A stretch of DNA of 64,000 nucleotides. Source: an uncultured Pseudomonadota bacterium (lineage in GTDB: Bacteria; Pseudomonadota; Gammaproteobacteria; Burkholderiales; JALYOK01). Shown here piece by piece: positions 52,638 to 62,016 of the stretch. The stretch covers positions 124,001-188,000 of the forward strand of contig CADEHE010000003.1 in the NCBI GenBank assembly GCA_902826775.1, written 5' to 3'. The notes beneath the pieces are model-generated. The model was not told the DNA's origin. It saw only the letters and a program-made list of their open reading frames with translations, and made no database searches. Position numbers and translations under genes: made by a program. The stretch's first letter is position 1; each line of letters starts with the position of its first letter.

Positions 52638-53714
52638 TCACGCGAACGTGTCGACTAAACCGCGGCGCACGAGCAGACGGCGCACCGGCTCGTCGTCGCG
52701 CGTGTCAGTATCGCTACCGCTCCGGCGTCCCTTTTCACCGGCCCCGCCGTCGGCTTGGCGCGATTGCGCTTCGCCGCCGCCCTCGCTCGATTCCAGCGAA
52801 ACGCTGTCGAGCTGAACGCCACGGTCGGCCATCATTTGCTCCAGCTTCGGTAGAGCCGCCTGCAACACATCCAGGGTCGCAGCGTGATGAACGGTGAATG
52901 ACGCTTGGACGCGGTCGTCCAGCACGTTCAAACTGACCTCAATTGGTCCCAATTCGGCGGGGTTGAGCCGCAGCTCGGCTTTGCCACCCCCATTGCTCAC
53001 CAGTAAAGAGATTTGGTCGGAGAACGCGGTAGACCATTCGGCTGCGTGCAGTGGCGTGGCTATCTGCAAAACTTGCACAGCTACCGCAGGGGCCTTGCGG
53101 GATTCGGAATGCGCCGCACCCACGGCAGACTGCATCTCTACGCGCGTCTGAGAATCTTGCTCACTCGCCTTCACTTCGGTATTCGTTGAGGCGGCCTGCG
53201 TGAGCGCAGTCGAGAAATCGGCGTTTCCATCCATCGCCAAATTCGCCTCTTCACCCCCCCCCGGCGCCGACCCCGGCACCACTGCCGCCTCGCGCGCGTC
53301 CGCCAGGCGCGTGCCTTGACTACGCGCCATCACGCTCACACTCTCGGTCAGGTCTTGCCCTTCGCTCTCGCTGCTATTGGAAACGGATGAAATCGGCACC
53401 TCGTTACCGGCGCCGTCCAGCCAACTTTGCCAGACCTGTACTAAGCTCACCGCGGGATTCTCAGCAACGGCTGCGCTGGCTGGCGCCGTCACTTCGATCA
53501 ACTCAACACCGTCCAACTTACTCACACTCTCGCCCTCGGCTCGCCCGCTGGGCGCGGCCGCAAGATCCGCAATCAGCGAGGCTGAATCGCCGAGTAGTTG
53601 CTCGAAACTCAGAAGTTCGGCAGGAATCGCGTTTGCGCCTTGCGGCGCCAGTTTACCGAACGCCCTTGAACTCTTGATCTCCGCGATGGCGCTCACGTTA
53701 ACGGGTTTGTTCAT
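52638..53714 (-). CDS. fliK: Flagellar hook-length control protein FliK
   Basis: A 358-residue protein with a low-complexity Ala/Ser/Glu-rich ruler region and the conserved C-terminal export-switch domain (about 225-325): LRLNPAELGPIEVSLNVLDD, VQASFTVHHAATLDVLQAAL and PKLEQMMADRGVQLDSVSL. It measures hook length and triggers FlhB specificity switching. Positioned after fliJ. A second FliK-like gene is at 60683-61675. Confidence 0.93.
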   Translation of the reverse strand: MNKPVNVSAIAEIKSSRAFGKLAPQGANAIPAELLSFEQLLGDSASLIADLAAAPSGRAEGESVSKLDGVELIEVTAPASAAVAENPAVSLVQVWQSWLDGAGNEVPISSVSNSSESEGQDLTESVSVMARSQGTRLADAREAAVVPGSAPGGGEEANLAMDGNADFSTALTQAASTNTEVKASEQDSQTRVEMQSAVGAAHSESRKAPAVAVQVLQIATPLHAAEWSTAFSDQISLLVSNGGGKAELRLNPAELGPIEVSLNVLDDRVQASFTVHHAATLDVLQAALPKLEQMMADRGVQLDSVSLESSEGGGEAQSRQADGGAGEKGRRSGSDTDTRDDEPVRRLLVRRGLVDTFA

Positions 53715-53775
53715 GCTAACTGCCTCCTGTGAAGACTATTCGCGCGTATCGCGCTTAACTTGAATGCGACACATT

Positions 53776-54231
53776 TCACGCCGGTCGCGGCTTCTGCTTG
53801 CGCTGCCATAGGCTGATCGCGCGTTCGTCGGTTTGGTACTGTTCCTTGCGCGCAGCCGCCTGCGCCAATTCGGCTTGAGATCGCTGCATGAGCACTTCGA
53901 AAGACTTGACGCGATGCTTTTGCTGCCGCCAGTCGCGCTCGCGCACACCTCGCGACATATCACATTGCGCGACTACACGCTGCTGCTCTTCGATTGCACG
54001 ACCTAGCTGCGCAAGGAACGTCCGATAGTTCGCAATTAGGCTCGCGTAAGTCCCGGCAGCAAGCGCTTCGGCGAAACGCGATTCATATTCAATTTGGAAG
54101 CGCTCAAGCACGTCTAGGCGCTTGCGTGCTTGATCTAAATCCCGGTTTGCACACGCCAATTGCTGCGCGGCGCGATCCGCGGCGGTTTCAGATACGTTCA
54201 CCAGCAGATCTAACGAGCTCGGTTGCTTCAT
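53776..54231 (-). CDS. fliJ: Flagellar export protein FliJ
   Basis: A 151-residue, almost wholly coiled-coil protein with many Arg, Gln and Glu (AAQQLACANRDLDQARKRLD, FQIEYESRFAEAL, EEQQRVVAQCDM). FliJ links the FliI ATPase ring to FlhA. Sequence conservation is low, but size, coiled-coil character and place between fliI and fliK fit. Confidence 0.9.
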   Translation of the reverse strand: MKQPSSLDLLVNVSETAADRAAQQLACANRDLDQARKRLDVLERFQIEYESRFAEALAAGTYASLIANYRTFLAQLGRAIEEQQRVVAQCDMSRGVRERDWRQQKHRVKSFEVLMQRSQAELAQAAARKEQYQTDERAISLWQRKQKPRPA

Positions 54232-54242
54232 CGTCTACCTCT

Positions 54243-55664
54243 TCAGATGGGACGCTGTTGCTTGTCTTTGCTAACAAGCAGCTTTTCCAGCGCATCGATG
54301 CTCGGGCGATACTCAGCGCGTTGCGTCATCGTTTGCTGCAGAAATTGCTCTAGGCTCGGGTATAGGGCGATCGCTTGATCCAACAACGGATCGCTGCCAC
54401 TCACATACGCGCCAAGATTGACCAGCTCTCGATTGCGCTGATAACGCGAGTACAACTGTTTGAATTGCCGCACCAGTTCGAATTGCTGCGGCGAGATCAG
54501 ACTCGTCATAGCACGGCTAATCGAAGCTTCGATGTCGATGGCCGGATAGCGCCCCTGCTCCGCAAGGCTGCGCGCAAGCACGATATGGCCATCGAGAATC
54601 GCGCGCGCGCTATCGGCCACCGGGTCTTGCTGGTCATCACCTTCAGTGAGCACCGTATAGAATGCCGTGATCGAGCCCCCGCCGGGACGTCCGTTGCCGG
54701 TACGCTCCACCAATTGCGGCAGTAGCGCAAACACCGAAGGTGGATAACCCTTGGTGGCGGGCGGCTCGCCAATCGCCAGTGCTACCTCGCGCTGCGCCAT
54801 CGCCACGCGCGTCAATGAATCCATGATCAACAACACGCTCTTGCCTTGATCGCGAAAGTATTCGGCAATTGCTGTCGCATAAGAAGCGCCTTGTAGACGC
54901 AACACGGGTGAGGTATCCGCTGGCGCCGCCACCACTACGCTACGCCGCAAACCCTCCTCGCCCAAAATCTGCTCGATGAATTCTTGCACCTCGCGTCCGC
55001 GCTCACCGATCAGCCCGACCACCACAACGTCCGCGCTGGTATAGCGCGCCATCATGCCGAGCAACACGCTCTTGCCGACACCGCTGCCCGCAAACAAACC
55101 TACGCGTTGACCCCGCCCCACGGTCAGCAAACCGTTGATCGCGCGCACCCCCACGTCCAACACCGTGCGGATGGGCGCGCGATGGAGCGGATTCAACACG
55201 CGCCCCTGCAACGCGGCGCTTCGTTGGCACTTAAGCGCCCCGCCTTCGTCCAGCGGTTGCCCCGCCGCGTCGACGACCCGGCCGAGAAGCTCCGGCCCAA
55301 CCGGCATCTGTTTCATGCGGTCCGCAGCCCGGCGGCGCGGGTGATAAGGTGCGCCCAGCCGAGGCAGCGGATACATCACGTCGCAAGGAATAACGCGCGC
55401 GCCGGGCACCAAGCCCTGCAGTTCGCGCGTGCCCATTAGAAATACTCGGTTCTCGGCAAAACCCACCACTTCGGCATCCACACTGTGGCCGCTCGGCAGT
55501 GCAACCAGGCATTGGCTACCGATGGCAGACCTAATACCACTCGCTTCCATGACCAGTCCGGCCACTTTGGTGAGTTTGCCGCTGCGCAGACTGGTTTGGC
55601 GCAGCTCCACCAAGTCGGAACAACCGCGCAAATAGTCGTTCCAGCTTGCAGTGTGCGGGTTCAC
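54243..55664 (-). CDS. fliI: Flagellum-specific ATPase FliI
   Basis: A 473-residue F1-beta-like ATPase. Walker [16 protein letters not shown], Walker B region [20 protein letters not shown], and [20 protein letters not shown] with [17 protein letters not shown]. The frame is open upstream, but the GTG at 55664 has AAAGGAGG seven bases before it and overlaps the fliH stop as GTGA, giving the normal length. It energises substrate unloading at the export gate with FliH and FliJ. Confidence 0.96.
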   Translation of the reverse strand: MNPHTASWNDYLRGCSDLVELRQTSLRSGKLTKVAGLVMEASGIRSAIGSQCLVALPSGHSVDAEVVGFAENRVFLMGTRELQGLVPGARVIPCDVMYPLPRLGAPYHPRRRAADRMKQMPVGPELLGRVVDAAGQPLDEGGALKCQRSAALQGRVLNPLHRAPIRTVLDVGVRAINGLLTVGRGQRVGLFAGSGVGKSVLLGMMARYTSADVVVVGLIGERGREVQEFIEQILGEEGLRRSVVVAAPADTSPVLRLQGASYATAIAEYFRDQGKSVLLIMDSLTRVAMAQREVALAIGEPPATKGYPPSVFALLPQLVERTGNGRPGGGSITAFYTVLTEGDDQQDPVADSARAILDGHIVLARSLAEQGRYPAIDIEASISRAMTSLISPQQFELVRQFKQLYSRYQRNRELVNLGAYVSGSDPLLDQAIALYPSLEQFLQQTMTQRAEYRPSIDALEKLLVSKDKQQRPI

Positions 55665-56272
55665 GCCACTGCCTCCTTTGCCCCGAGCGAGAGGGCTTCC
55701 AACAAGCGCTGCCAGCGCGTCTCGATACTGGAGTCGACCGCGCTTTCGGCGGTTTGCAGCCGGCAACCTCCGCGCGACATACCTACGTCGGCTTGCACCA
55801 CGACCGCGTTGTTTTGAACGATTTCTCCCAGCACCGGACGTACCAGCTCGACATCTTGCGGGTGTAGTTCCAGCGTTAACGTGCCTTTGTATGCAGGCAG
55901 TTCACTGATAGCATCGCGCACATTTTCTATGACTAACTCGGGCTGCACCGCCAGGGCGTGATCGATCACCTTGCGAGCGCAGGACAGAGCGAGTTGCAGC
56001 AATTGCTGCGCGACTTGCTGGTCGACTGAGGCAACGGCCTCGCTCACCGAAGCGACCAGCGCACGCAACTGCGCGGCTTGACGCTCAACCTCGTCGCGCC
56101 CCGATTGCAATCCGGCCGCATAACCGTCGGCGTGCGCGGCCTGGCGAATTTGTTCGAGCTCTGCAACGGTGGGCAGCGGCACGTCCGGAAGCTCTTCACC
56201 GGCAAAGTTGTCGAGCCTCCAAGACTGATACCCAGCCAAGTTCTCTTTGCGAATCACATTGTTGTCAAACAA
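55661..56272 (-). CDS. fliH: Flagellar assembly protein FliH
   Basis: A protein of about 203 residues. N-terminal [22 protein letters not shown], central helices with [21 protein letters not shown], and a C-terminal domain [24 protein letters not shown] region ending [10 protein letters not shown]. It regulates FliI and docks it at the export gate. The start is uncertain: a TTG at 56272 (overlapping the fliG stop by 8 bp, with GGGAG upstream) or a GTG at 56257. Confidence 0.9.
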   Translation of the reverse strand: MFDNNVIRKENLAGYQSWRLDNFAGEELPDVPLPTVAELEQIRQAAHADGYAAGLQSGRDEVERQAAQLRALVASVSEAVASVDQQVAQQLLQLALSCARKVIDHALAVQPELVIENVRDAISELPAYKGTLTLELHPQDVELVRPVLGEIVQNNAVVVQADVGMSRGGCRLQTAESAVDSSIETRWQRLLEALSLGAKEAVA

Positions 56273-57260
56273 AACTGTCTTCTCCCTTGCCGGCCAGCAC
56301 GATTTGACCTTCTTCGCCAAGGCGGCGCACCACTTTCAGCAATTCACGCTGCTCGGCTTCGACATCGGAAAGCTTGACCGGTCCCTTCGACTCCAGATCC
56401 TCTTTCATCTGTTCCGCGGCGCGCTGCGACATGTTCTTGAACATCTTATTGCGCAACTCCTCGCTGGCGCCTTTCAAAGCAACGATGAGCGAATCCGACT
56501 GCACTTCTCGCAGAATGAGTTGCACCGCTCGATCGTCGAGTTCGAGTAAGTCCTCGAACACAAACATCTCGTCCATGATCTTTTGCGCAAGTTCCTCGTC
56601 ATGCGTCTTAATGCTTTCCATGATGCTGGACTCGAGCGCACTGGGCACGAAGTTGAGGACTTCGGCCGCGGCGCGTATCCCCCCCAGCTGACTCTTCTTC
56701 GTCTCGCTCGCCCCGCTCAGCAAGCGCGCCAGCGTTTCGTTCAGTTCGCGCAAAGCGCTCGGCTGTACACCATCCAAAGTGGCGATGCGCAGGATAACGT
56801 CGTTGCGCAAGCGCTCCACGAAGTGGCCTAATACCTCACTGGCCTGATCGGGGTCGAGGTGGACCAGGATTGTGGCGATGATCTGCGGATGCTCGTTGCG
56901 CACCAGTTCCGCGATCGCAGGGGCATCGAGCCATTTCAACCCATCAATACCGCTGGTATCGCCGCCCTGCATGATGCGATCGATGATTTGCGCGGCGCGA
57001 TCATCGCCCAAGGCTTTGGTCAGCGTTGCTTTTATGAAATCCTTTGACGCGGATACGCCGCCGGCTTTGCTCTGCGCCTGATCGTTAAAATCGTCCAAGA
57101 CCTGCGTCAATTTCTCCTTGTCGACGTCTTGCATCTCGGCCATGGCTTTGCCAAGCTTTTGCACTTCTCGCGGCCCCATGAGTTTGAGCACCTCGGCGGC
57201 CTCATCCTCGCCAAGCACCGTCAACAAAATGGCGCTCTTTAGCAGCCCGTCATCGCTCAT
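56265..57260 (-). CDS. fliG: Flagellar motor switch protein FliG
   Basis: A 331-residue switch protein of standard length. N-terminal LKSAILLTVLGEDEAAEVLKLM (FliF binding), middle EHPQIIATILVHLDPDQASEVL, and C-terminal torque domain with MFVFEDLLELDDRAVQLILREV and NKMFKNMSQRAAEQMKEDLE. It contacts MotA and is linked to FliM. Overlaps the fliF stop by 4 bp. Confidence 0.98.
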   Translation of the reverse strand: MSDDGLLKSAILLTVLGEDEAAEVLKLMGPREVQKLGKAMAEMQDVDKEKLTQVLDDFNDQAQSKAGGVSASKDFIKATLTKALGDDRAAQIIDRIMQGGDTSGIDGLKWLDAPAIAELVRNEHPQIIATILVHLDPDQASEVLGHFVERLRNDVILRIATLDGVQPSALRELNETLARLLSGASETKKSQLGGIRAAAEVLNFVPSALESSIMESIKTHDEELAQKIMDEMFVFEDLLELDDRAVQLILREVQSDSLIVALKGASEELRNKMFKNMSQRAAEQMKEDLESKGPVKLSDVEAEQRELLKVVRRLGEEGQIVLAGKGEDSFV

Positions 57261-58909
57261 TCGCTATTGCTCCCCATCCAGTTCTTCAGCACGCTGGCAA
57301 CCATCTGGGGATCTTGCTTGGCCATTTCGCGCGTCTTCATTAGCTGGTTCTCCAGCTGTGGCGTCGGCGGGGCCGGCAAGGCCGAAGCATCACCGGTCGG
57401 TTCTTTGCGTTCTGCTAGCGCAAGCGCCTCATCTGTGCTCCCTGTCGCAGCAATTTGCGGCGTGACTAACGTTCGAATAAGCGGGCGTATCACGCCCAGC
57501 ACGAGATACAGAAACACGCCGGCGATGAGCAAGTGTTTGCCAATGTCCTTACCCATCGCGATGGTATCGGCTTGCTTCCAAAACGGCACTGGGTCGAGCT
57601 TGGCCACCGGTAGCGTTGCAAAGGAGCTGTTAACCACATTCACACTATCGCCGCGCTCCTTGTTGAAGCCGATGGCATCTCGAACCAAGTTGGTGATTTG
57701 TTCAATCTCCGCCTTAGGTATAGGCGTGTGCGACACTTTTCCTTGCTTGTCGGTGACTTGACGATGATTCACCACCACCGCAACTGAAAGCCGCTTGATC
57801 CGTCCCAGCCCGTCGCGCGTATGCTTGGTAGTCTTATCCAACTCGTAGTTAGTCGTTGCATCACGTCGTGAACTTGCCGTGCCGTTCGCCGCGGCACCAG
57901 CAGTGGTGCTATTCGGCTGTCCGGCGATCGGCGCACTCGCCTGGCCCGGCGGTTGATTGGAAAGAGCACCCGGCACCCCTCCCCCATTTGCCGTGCTGTT
58001 GTTCGTCGACTCGGATGACTGCTGACTGCGCACCGCGGCTTCTGCTTGATTCTGATTTGGCTTGTAGGTCTCCGCCACCGTTTCGGTTTCGGAGAAATCG
58101 ATATCGGCCGTAACTTGCGCTTGCACGTTGTTCGGGCCCATCAGCGGCGTCAGAATGGCGCGCACGCGATCTGCCATGGCAAATTCGAGGTCGCGCACAT
58201 ACTTCAATTGCCCCGGCTCGAGGGCGCGGTTGGCGCTACCGCTACTAGCGGGCTGACTCAGCAAATTGCCGTTCTGGTCCAGCACGCTGATATGAGTTGG
58301 CGCCAGTTCCGGAACGCTGTTGGCTACGAGATGCACGACCGCACTAACTTGCGCCGGGTCGAGTGACTTGCCGGGATAGAGATTGACCAACACCGAGGCA
58401 CTCGGTTTCTGCTGCTCGCGCACAAAAATCGTCGGCTTGGGGATCGCTAAGTGCACGCGTGCCGATTGCACGGCGGAAATCGACTGCACCGAACGCGCCA
58501 GCTCACCCTCGAGTGCGCGCTGGTAGTTGATCTGTTCCGCGAACTGGCTGGTTCCAAGCTTTTGGTTGTCCATGGCTTCAAAGCCAACCAAGCTGCCTTT
58601 CGGCAAGCCTTGACCAGCAAGACGCAGCCGCACGGCGTGCACTTGCTCGGCTGGCACCATCAATGCGCCGCCGCCATCGGAAAATCGATAGGGCACTTGC
58701 ATTTGATCCAGTGCCGCCACGATAGCACCGCCGTCGCGTTCGGACAGATTCGTGTATAGCACTCGATAGTCGGGCGTACGGCTCCACAGCCATGCGCCAA
58801 CGAACAGCGCAATAACGGCTGCAACGGCCAGCATTAGACCGAACTTCTGCTGAATGGGCAGTTGCGTGATGCCAGGTAGTCTCGGCGCGAGTGCTTGTGC
58901 GTTGGCCAT
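57257..58909 (-). CDS. fliF: Flagellar MS-ring protein FliF
   Basis: A 550-residue ring protein. Membrane helix 1 at about 25-45 (FGLMLAVAAVIALFVGAWLW), periplasmic ring-building domains with LTERDGGAIVAAL-type YscJ pattern and VQSARVHLAIPKPTIFVREQ, an Asn/Ser/Gly-rich segment (about 300-345), membrane helix 2 at about 452-475, and a C-terminal FliG-binding tail. First gene of the fliFGHIJK run, divergent from fliE across 149 bp. Confidence 0.97.
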   Translation of the reverse strand: MANAQALAPRLPGITQLPIQQKFGLMLAVAAVIALFVGAWLWSRTPDYRVLYTNLSERDGGAIVAALDQMQVPYRFSDGGGALMVPAEQVHAVRLRLAGQGLPKGSLVGFEAMDNQKLGTSQFAEQINYQRALEGELARSVQSISAVQSARVHLAIPKPTIFVREQQKPSASVLVNLYPGKSLDPAQVSAVVHLVANSVPELAPTHISVLDQNGNLLSQPASSGSANRALEPGQLKYVRDLEFAMADRVRAILTPLMGPNNVQAQVTADIDFSETETVAETYKPNQNQAEAAVRSQQSSESTNNSTANGGGVPGALSNQPPGQASAPIAGQPNSTTAGAAANGTASSRRDATTNYELDKTTKHTRDGLGRIKRLSVAVVVNHRQVTDKQGKVSHTPIPKAEIEQITNLVRDAIGFNKERGDSVNVVNSSFATLPVAKLDPVPFWKQADTIAMGKDIGKHLLIAGVFLYLVLGVIRPLIRTLVTPQIAATGSTDEALALAERKEPTGDASALPAPPTPQLENQLMKTREMAKQDPQMVASVLKNWMGSNSE

Positions 58910-58930
58910 GCGGATTTAAGCCGTTTTGGG

Positions 58931-58946
58931 GTTATGTGCATTATCT
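58931..58946 (-). promoter_or_regulatory. Promoter-like word upstream of fliF
   Basis: On the minus strand: AGATAATGCACATAAC, matching 12 of 16 bases of the che operon word CCATAATGCCCACAAC. GATAAT is the likely -10, about 31 bp upstream of the fliF ATG. Further upstream, AGCGGTTGAAATGCCG matches 10 of 16 bases of an enteric FlhD4C2 half-site. Confidence 0.35.
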
Positions 58947-59058
58947 GCACCGAGAACACGATGAATGCTTCAATTAACCCGGCATTTCAACCGCTTATTG
59001 ACGAATGCTCAGACAGCTGTAGTGCTAGGGTGAGCGGTATGCGCGAAAGGTGTAACCG

Positions 59059-59373
59059 ATGAACGAGATCGACAAAGTGCTAAGCCAGATCAAAGCAGCA
59101 CAACAAACTTTAGGAATCAATAGGTTAAGCAAATCACCTAAGGTAGAAGAGAGCGGCTTTAGCGACATCCTCAAGGGTTCAGTGGAGGGCGTGAACCATG
59201 CTCAGAAACTCGCGCAGCAGCTTGCCCGCGACTACGAAATCGGCAGTAATGGGGTGCAGCTGCACGACGCCATGATCGCGAGCCAAAAAGCGAACATTAC
59301 TTTTCAAGCGATGGTGCAAATTCGCAATCGAGTCGTCGCTGCGTATCAGGAGATCATGAACATGAACGTGTAG
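59059..59373 (+). CDS. fliE: Flagellar hook-basal body protein FliE
   Basis: A 104-residue junction protein between MS ring and rod. C-terminal family motif VQLHDAMIASQKANITFQAM followed by VQIRNRVVAAYQEIMNMNV. It is transcribed alone, away from fliF; the next genes are convergent. The FliF-FliE divergence is common in betaproteobacteria. Confidence 0.96.
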   Translation: MNEIDKVLSQIKAAQQTLGINRLSKSPKVEESGFSDILKGSVEGVNHAQKLAQQLARDYEIGSNGVQLHDAMIASQKANITFQAMVQIRNRVVAAYQEIMNMNV

Positions 59374-59392
59374 GCGCAACTGCGGACGGTTG

Positions 59393-60187
59393 CTACATGC
59401 CGAAGCTGACCCCGGAAAGCTTGGCGTTTCGTTCGCGTTCGACGCTGGTGATGTAGCGCTGGATCTTAGTTTGATCGCCATTCGGCAAATCGATGAAGCG
59501 GCACCCTACCCGCTTGACCCGGCTACCGTTCTTAAGCGTTACATCGAATACGTTGCTAACCATCAACGTCGCCCAAATCGACCCGACCGCCGGCACGTCT
59601 AGACGGCAATCAGTAAACACCATCCCCGGTATAAGTTTCAGATCGAGCGGGTAGCCGACCAACGAAACACCGCCCACGCTGATGTCATGCAGCGTAAGCT
59701 GCAGCTCGGCTTTGGCGTAACCGAGCTCTGCGGGCACGCGTAGAACGCACTTGACTGGATTCACGATCGGAGTTTTGAGCCGATAGTGCTGCCGGCGCTG
59801 CACGCGCAGTAAAGCATCGGGCAGCTTGATGCGGAACGCGCGCGAACCGTCGAACGCAGCTTTTTCCAACTTGCTGGCGACGAATTGGATCTTTACACCC
59901 TCATCACGCGTGACAAAAATGACTTTGCTGCTCTGCACAGCGCGTTGATTGGCACCCTCGTCGGTGCCATATTCGAACAGAACCGTGCCGGTTACAGTAT
60001 CGACGTCGAGCACCGAGGTCAGAATGAATTCCTTGCCCTCAGCGAAGTAGAGCGATACCAAAGTGTGCTTACGCATCACCGTAAGCAGTATGGCGACGAC
60101 CTCTTTTTTTGATCGCACCCATAAATCACTATCCTCGCGTATGGCTGCGAGATCGATCAAGTCACTCATGGACTGTTGCACGGACAT
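59393..60187 (-). CDS. ycgR: YcgR-type PilZ domain flagellar brake protein
   Basis: A 264-residue protein with an N-terminal YcgR domain (about 10-125) and a C-terminal PilZ domain. The c-di-GMP motifs are intact: RRQHYR near residue 133 and DISVGG near 165. YcgR with bound c-di-GMP slows the motor at MotA/FliG. A sigma28-type promoter lies 39-65 bp upstream, which places it in the late motility regulon. Convergent with fliE across 19 bp. Confidence 0.93.
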   Translation of the reverse strand: MSVQQSMSDLIDLAAIREDSDLWVRSKKEVVAILLTVMRKHTLVSLYFAEGKEFILTSVLDVDTVTGTVLFEYGTDEGANQRAVQSSKVIFVTRDEGVKIQFVASKLEKAAFDGSRAFRIKLPDALLRVQRRQHYRLKTPIVNPVKCVLRVPAELGYAKAELQLTLHDISVGGVSLVGYPLDLKLIPGMVFTDCRLDVPAVGSIWATLMVSNVFDVTLKNGSRVKRVGCRFIDLPNGDQTKIQRYITSVERERNAKLSGVSFGM

Positions 60188-60225
60188 TGCCGCTTCCCCG
60201 TTTTGAACACACCCTCATGTGACCG

Positions 60226-60252
60226 ATAACGACTAGATGAGGAAAGAATTTA
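60226..60252 (-). promoter_or_regulatory. Predicted sigma28 promoter of ycgR
   Basis: On the minus strand: TAAATTCT, 11 nt, GTCGTTAT. Spacing is exact and the -10 half differs by one base from the motA and flgM sites (GCCGTTAT). Confidence 0.55.
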
Positions 60253-60291
60253 GCGCGATATACTGCGCCCTGTACGCCCTTAACAGTCCCA

Positions 60292-60690
60292 TTACATAAT
60301 ACTTTCTGGATTATTCTCTAGCCGGTGTATCCAAACCAAGAGCTGCGCGACAGCCTGGTACAGACTTGGTGGTATATCTCGATCCAAATCGACTTGCATC
60401 AGCATCCCCACTAAGGCAGGCGATTCGTGCACGAACACGCCATTGCTCTTGGCACGCGCGATGATCGCTTCCGCGATTAGCCCGTTGCCCTTGGCAACGA
60501 CTCGCGGCGCCGCTTGATTCGACCGGTACGCAAGAGCCACTGCGGAGGTCGGCGGCGCGGCCCTTGGCTCTGCAGCCTGCAGCGCCGAGGACGATGCCGT
60601 GGGAGGCCCCGCGTCCGGGTTCGCTAAGGCTGAAGCGGACTGCTGGCCCGCTCGGGACAACGTAGCCGAGTGTCGTCGGCCGCTACTCAT
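60292..60690 (-). CDS. FlhB C-terminal-domain paralogue FhlB
   Basis: A 132-residue protein. Residues about 48-130 align with the cytoplasmic domain of FlhB: SAVALAYRSNQAAPRVVAKG, AEAIIARAKSNGVFVHESPA and DRDIPPSLYQAVAQLLVWIH. The autocleavage motif NPTH of FlhB is replaced by APPT, and there are no membrane helices. Such stand-alone paralogues (FhlB, also called FlhX) are known to substitute partly for the cleaved FlhB C terminus. Overlaps the upstream FliK-like gene by 8 bp. A Ser/Ala-rich N-terminal 45 residues is not conserved. Confidence 0.88.
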   Translation of the reverse strand: MSSGRRHSATLSRAGQQSASALANPDAGPPTASSSALQAAEPRAAPPTSAVALAYRSNQAAPRVVAKGNGLIAEAIIARAKSNGVFVHESPALVGMLMQVDLDRDIPPSLYQAVAQLLVWIHRLENNPESIM

Positions 60691-61675
60691 GCGCGCTCAC
60701 CGCGACGCTCTGCAAGTTGATTCCCGCGCACTGGAAACCTTGGGTCAGCTTCGGTAGCGCCCCGGATAACTCCGCCAGGACTGGGCGTTCACCGCTGATG
60801 CGCAAACCTACGTCGTCTTTGAGTACGCGTAACTGCGCTTCGACCTCGCCCAGCCGTGGCAGCTCCATACGCAGCGTCATCTGAAACGCACGCGGCTGAT
60901 CCTCGTCGTCCGAAGACGGTGCGCGATCCTGCGCCAAGCGCAATTGCAATGCCTGACCCGGCCATGCCTCGCCGCGCCACGAAAGTTCCCCGCAAGCCAG
61001 GAAGTGCAGTTGCTGTTCCAGGACTGGAGTGAGCGGCGCCGGTACCGCAATAGCAAGTGTTGGCGCCGCGGCCGAATCGCGCTTCGCAAGGGCATCGATC
61101 GGATCTGCGCCAACGGCGTCAGTATTACGCATGACTTGAACATTGGCTGTGACATCCGCTGCAGCGCGCACCGCATCGGCGGCAACGGGGCCGCGCCCTG
61201 CAGCGTGCAATCCAGCGTTCTCAACGCGTTCGGCCGGCGCGGCGGCGGAGGTATGAGGCGTGGTCAATAAGCGTGCTTGCGGCTCGCGTCGCAATGCGGC
61301 CAAATCAAATTGGCCTTGTACCCAGCGGCTTTGATGGGATTCATAGAACGCCCCGCACTCTTCCAATGCTTGACGCACGTTCGCCGCCAACGCCTGCGGC
61401 GCGCCGGCGGTCAGCAAGGCCAGCGTTGCCAACGGCCGTGCTATGGGGGCACCCCCCCGCTGCTGCAAGCCCTCGGCGTCAAGGTGTTTCAGGGAAAGCA
61501 AAGCGTCGAGGACTGATCGAAGCAAGCGCGCGTCATCACTGACCTCAACCTGCGGTGCCGCATGAGAAAGCGGCGATGGCGCCCGCGCGGGCGTGTGTCC
61601 AACTTCCGGGCCCAACGGCTGTGCTGGCGCGGCCGCGGTTAGCGCGAGCCGCACCTGCACGAGATCGAGATTCAA
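60683..61675 (-). CDS. Second FliK-like (hook-length control C-terminal) protein
   Basis: A 330-residue protein with an Ala/Pro-rich N-terminal 240 residues and a C-terminal domain of the FliK type: LGEVEAQLRVLKDDVGLRIS then RPVLAELSGALPKLTQGFQC. The N-terminal part includes LLSLKHLDAEGLQQRGGAPI. It overlaps fhlB by 8 bp and fliT by 4 bp. Pairing a FliK-like protein with an FlhB paralogue suggests a shared role in export switching; this is inference from position. Confidence 0.75.
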   Translation of the reverse strand: MNLDLVQVRLALTAAAPAQPLGPEVGHTPARAPSPLSHAAPQVEVSDDARLLRSVLDALLSLKHLDAEGLQQRGGAPIARPLATLALLTAGAPQALAANVRQALEECGAFYESHQSRWVQGQFDLAALRREPQARLLTTPHTSAAAPAERVENAGLHAAGRGPVAADAVRAAADVTANVQVMRNTDAVGADPIDALAKRDSAAAPTLAIAVPAPLTPVLEQQLHFLACGELSWRGEAWPGQALQLRLAQDRAPSSDDEDQPRAFQMTLRMELPRLGEVEAQLRVLKDDVGLRISGERPVLAELSGALPKLTQGFQCAGINLQSVAVSAHE

Positions 61676-62007
61676 GCGTTACCGCGGTAAAGCTGATGTG
61701 CGGCTTTGTCGCGGGTGCTCTTGCCGAGAAATTGTTCGAGCTTGTTCATCCAATCGCTGGTCAAAGACCGGATTTCAGCGTCCTCGAGCAAAATCGCTTT
61801 GAGCACTTCCACCTTGCGCTTGCTCTGCATGGCATCCAACGGCGGACCGCCGTTGGCGTCGATCACGGGCTGCAGTACACCGCTGCACTCTCGCTCCAGA
61901 CTGAGCAACGCTTCCCATTCGCCGCCGCGCGCCGATTGCAGCATGGCCGCGGTCAATCCGTGCAAGCGTTCGTAGCGGTCCAGCACCTCTTCAGCTGTCA
62001 TGCTCAT
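61672..62007 (-). CDS. fliT: Flagellar protein FliT
   Basis: A 111-residue helical protein: TAEEVLDRYERLHGLTAAML, WEALLSLERECSGVLQPVID and VLKAILLEDAEIRSLTSDWM. In enterics FliT is the FliD chaperone and an FlhDC antagonist. It begins 9 bp after fliS and overlaps the FliK-like gene by 4 bp. The family is poorly conserved, so the call also uses the fliD-fliS-fliT order. Confidence 0.85.
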   Translation of the reverse strand: MSMTAEEVLDRYERLHGLTAAMLQSARGGEWEALLSLERECSGVLQPVIDANGGPPLDAMQSKRKVEVLKAILLEDAEIRSLTSDWMNKLEQFLGKSTRDKAAHQLYRGNA

Positions 62008-62016
62008 TTTCCATCC

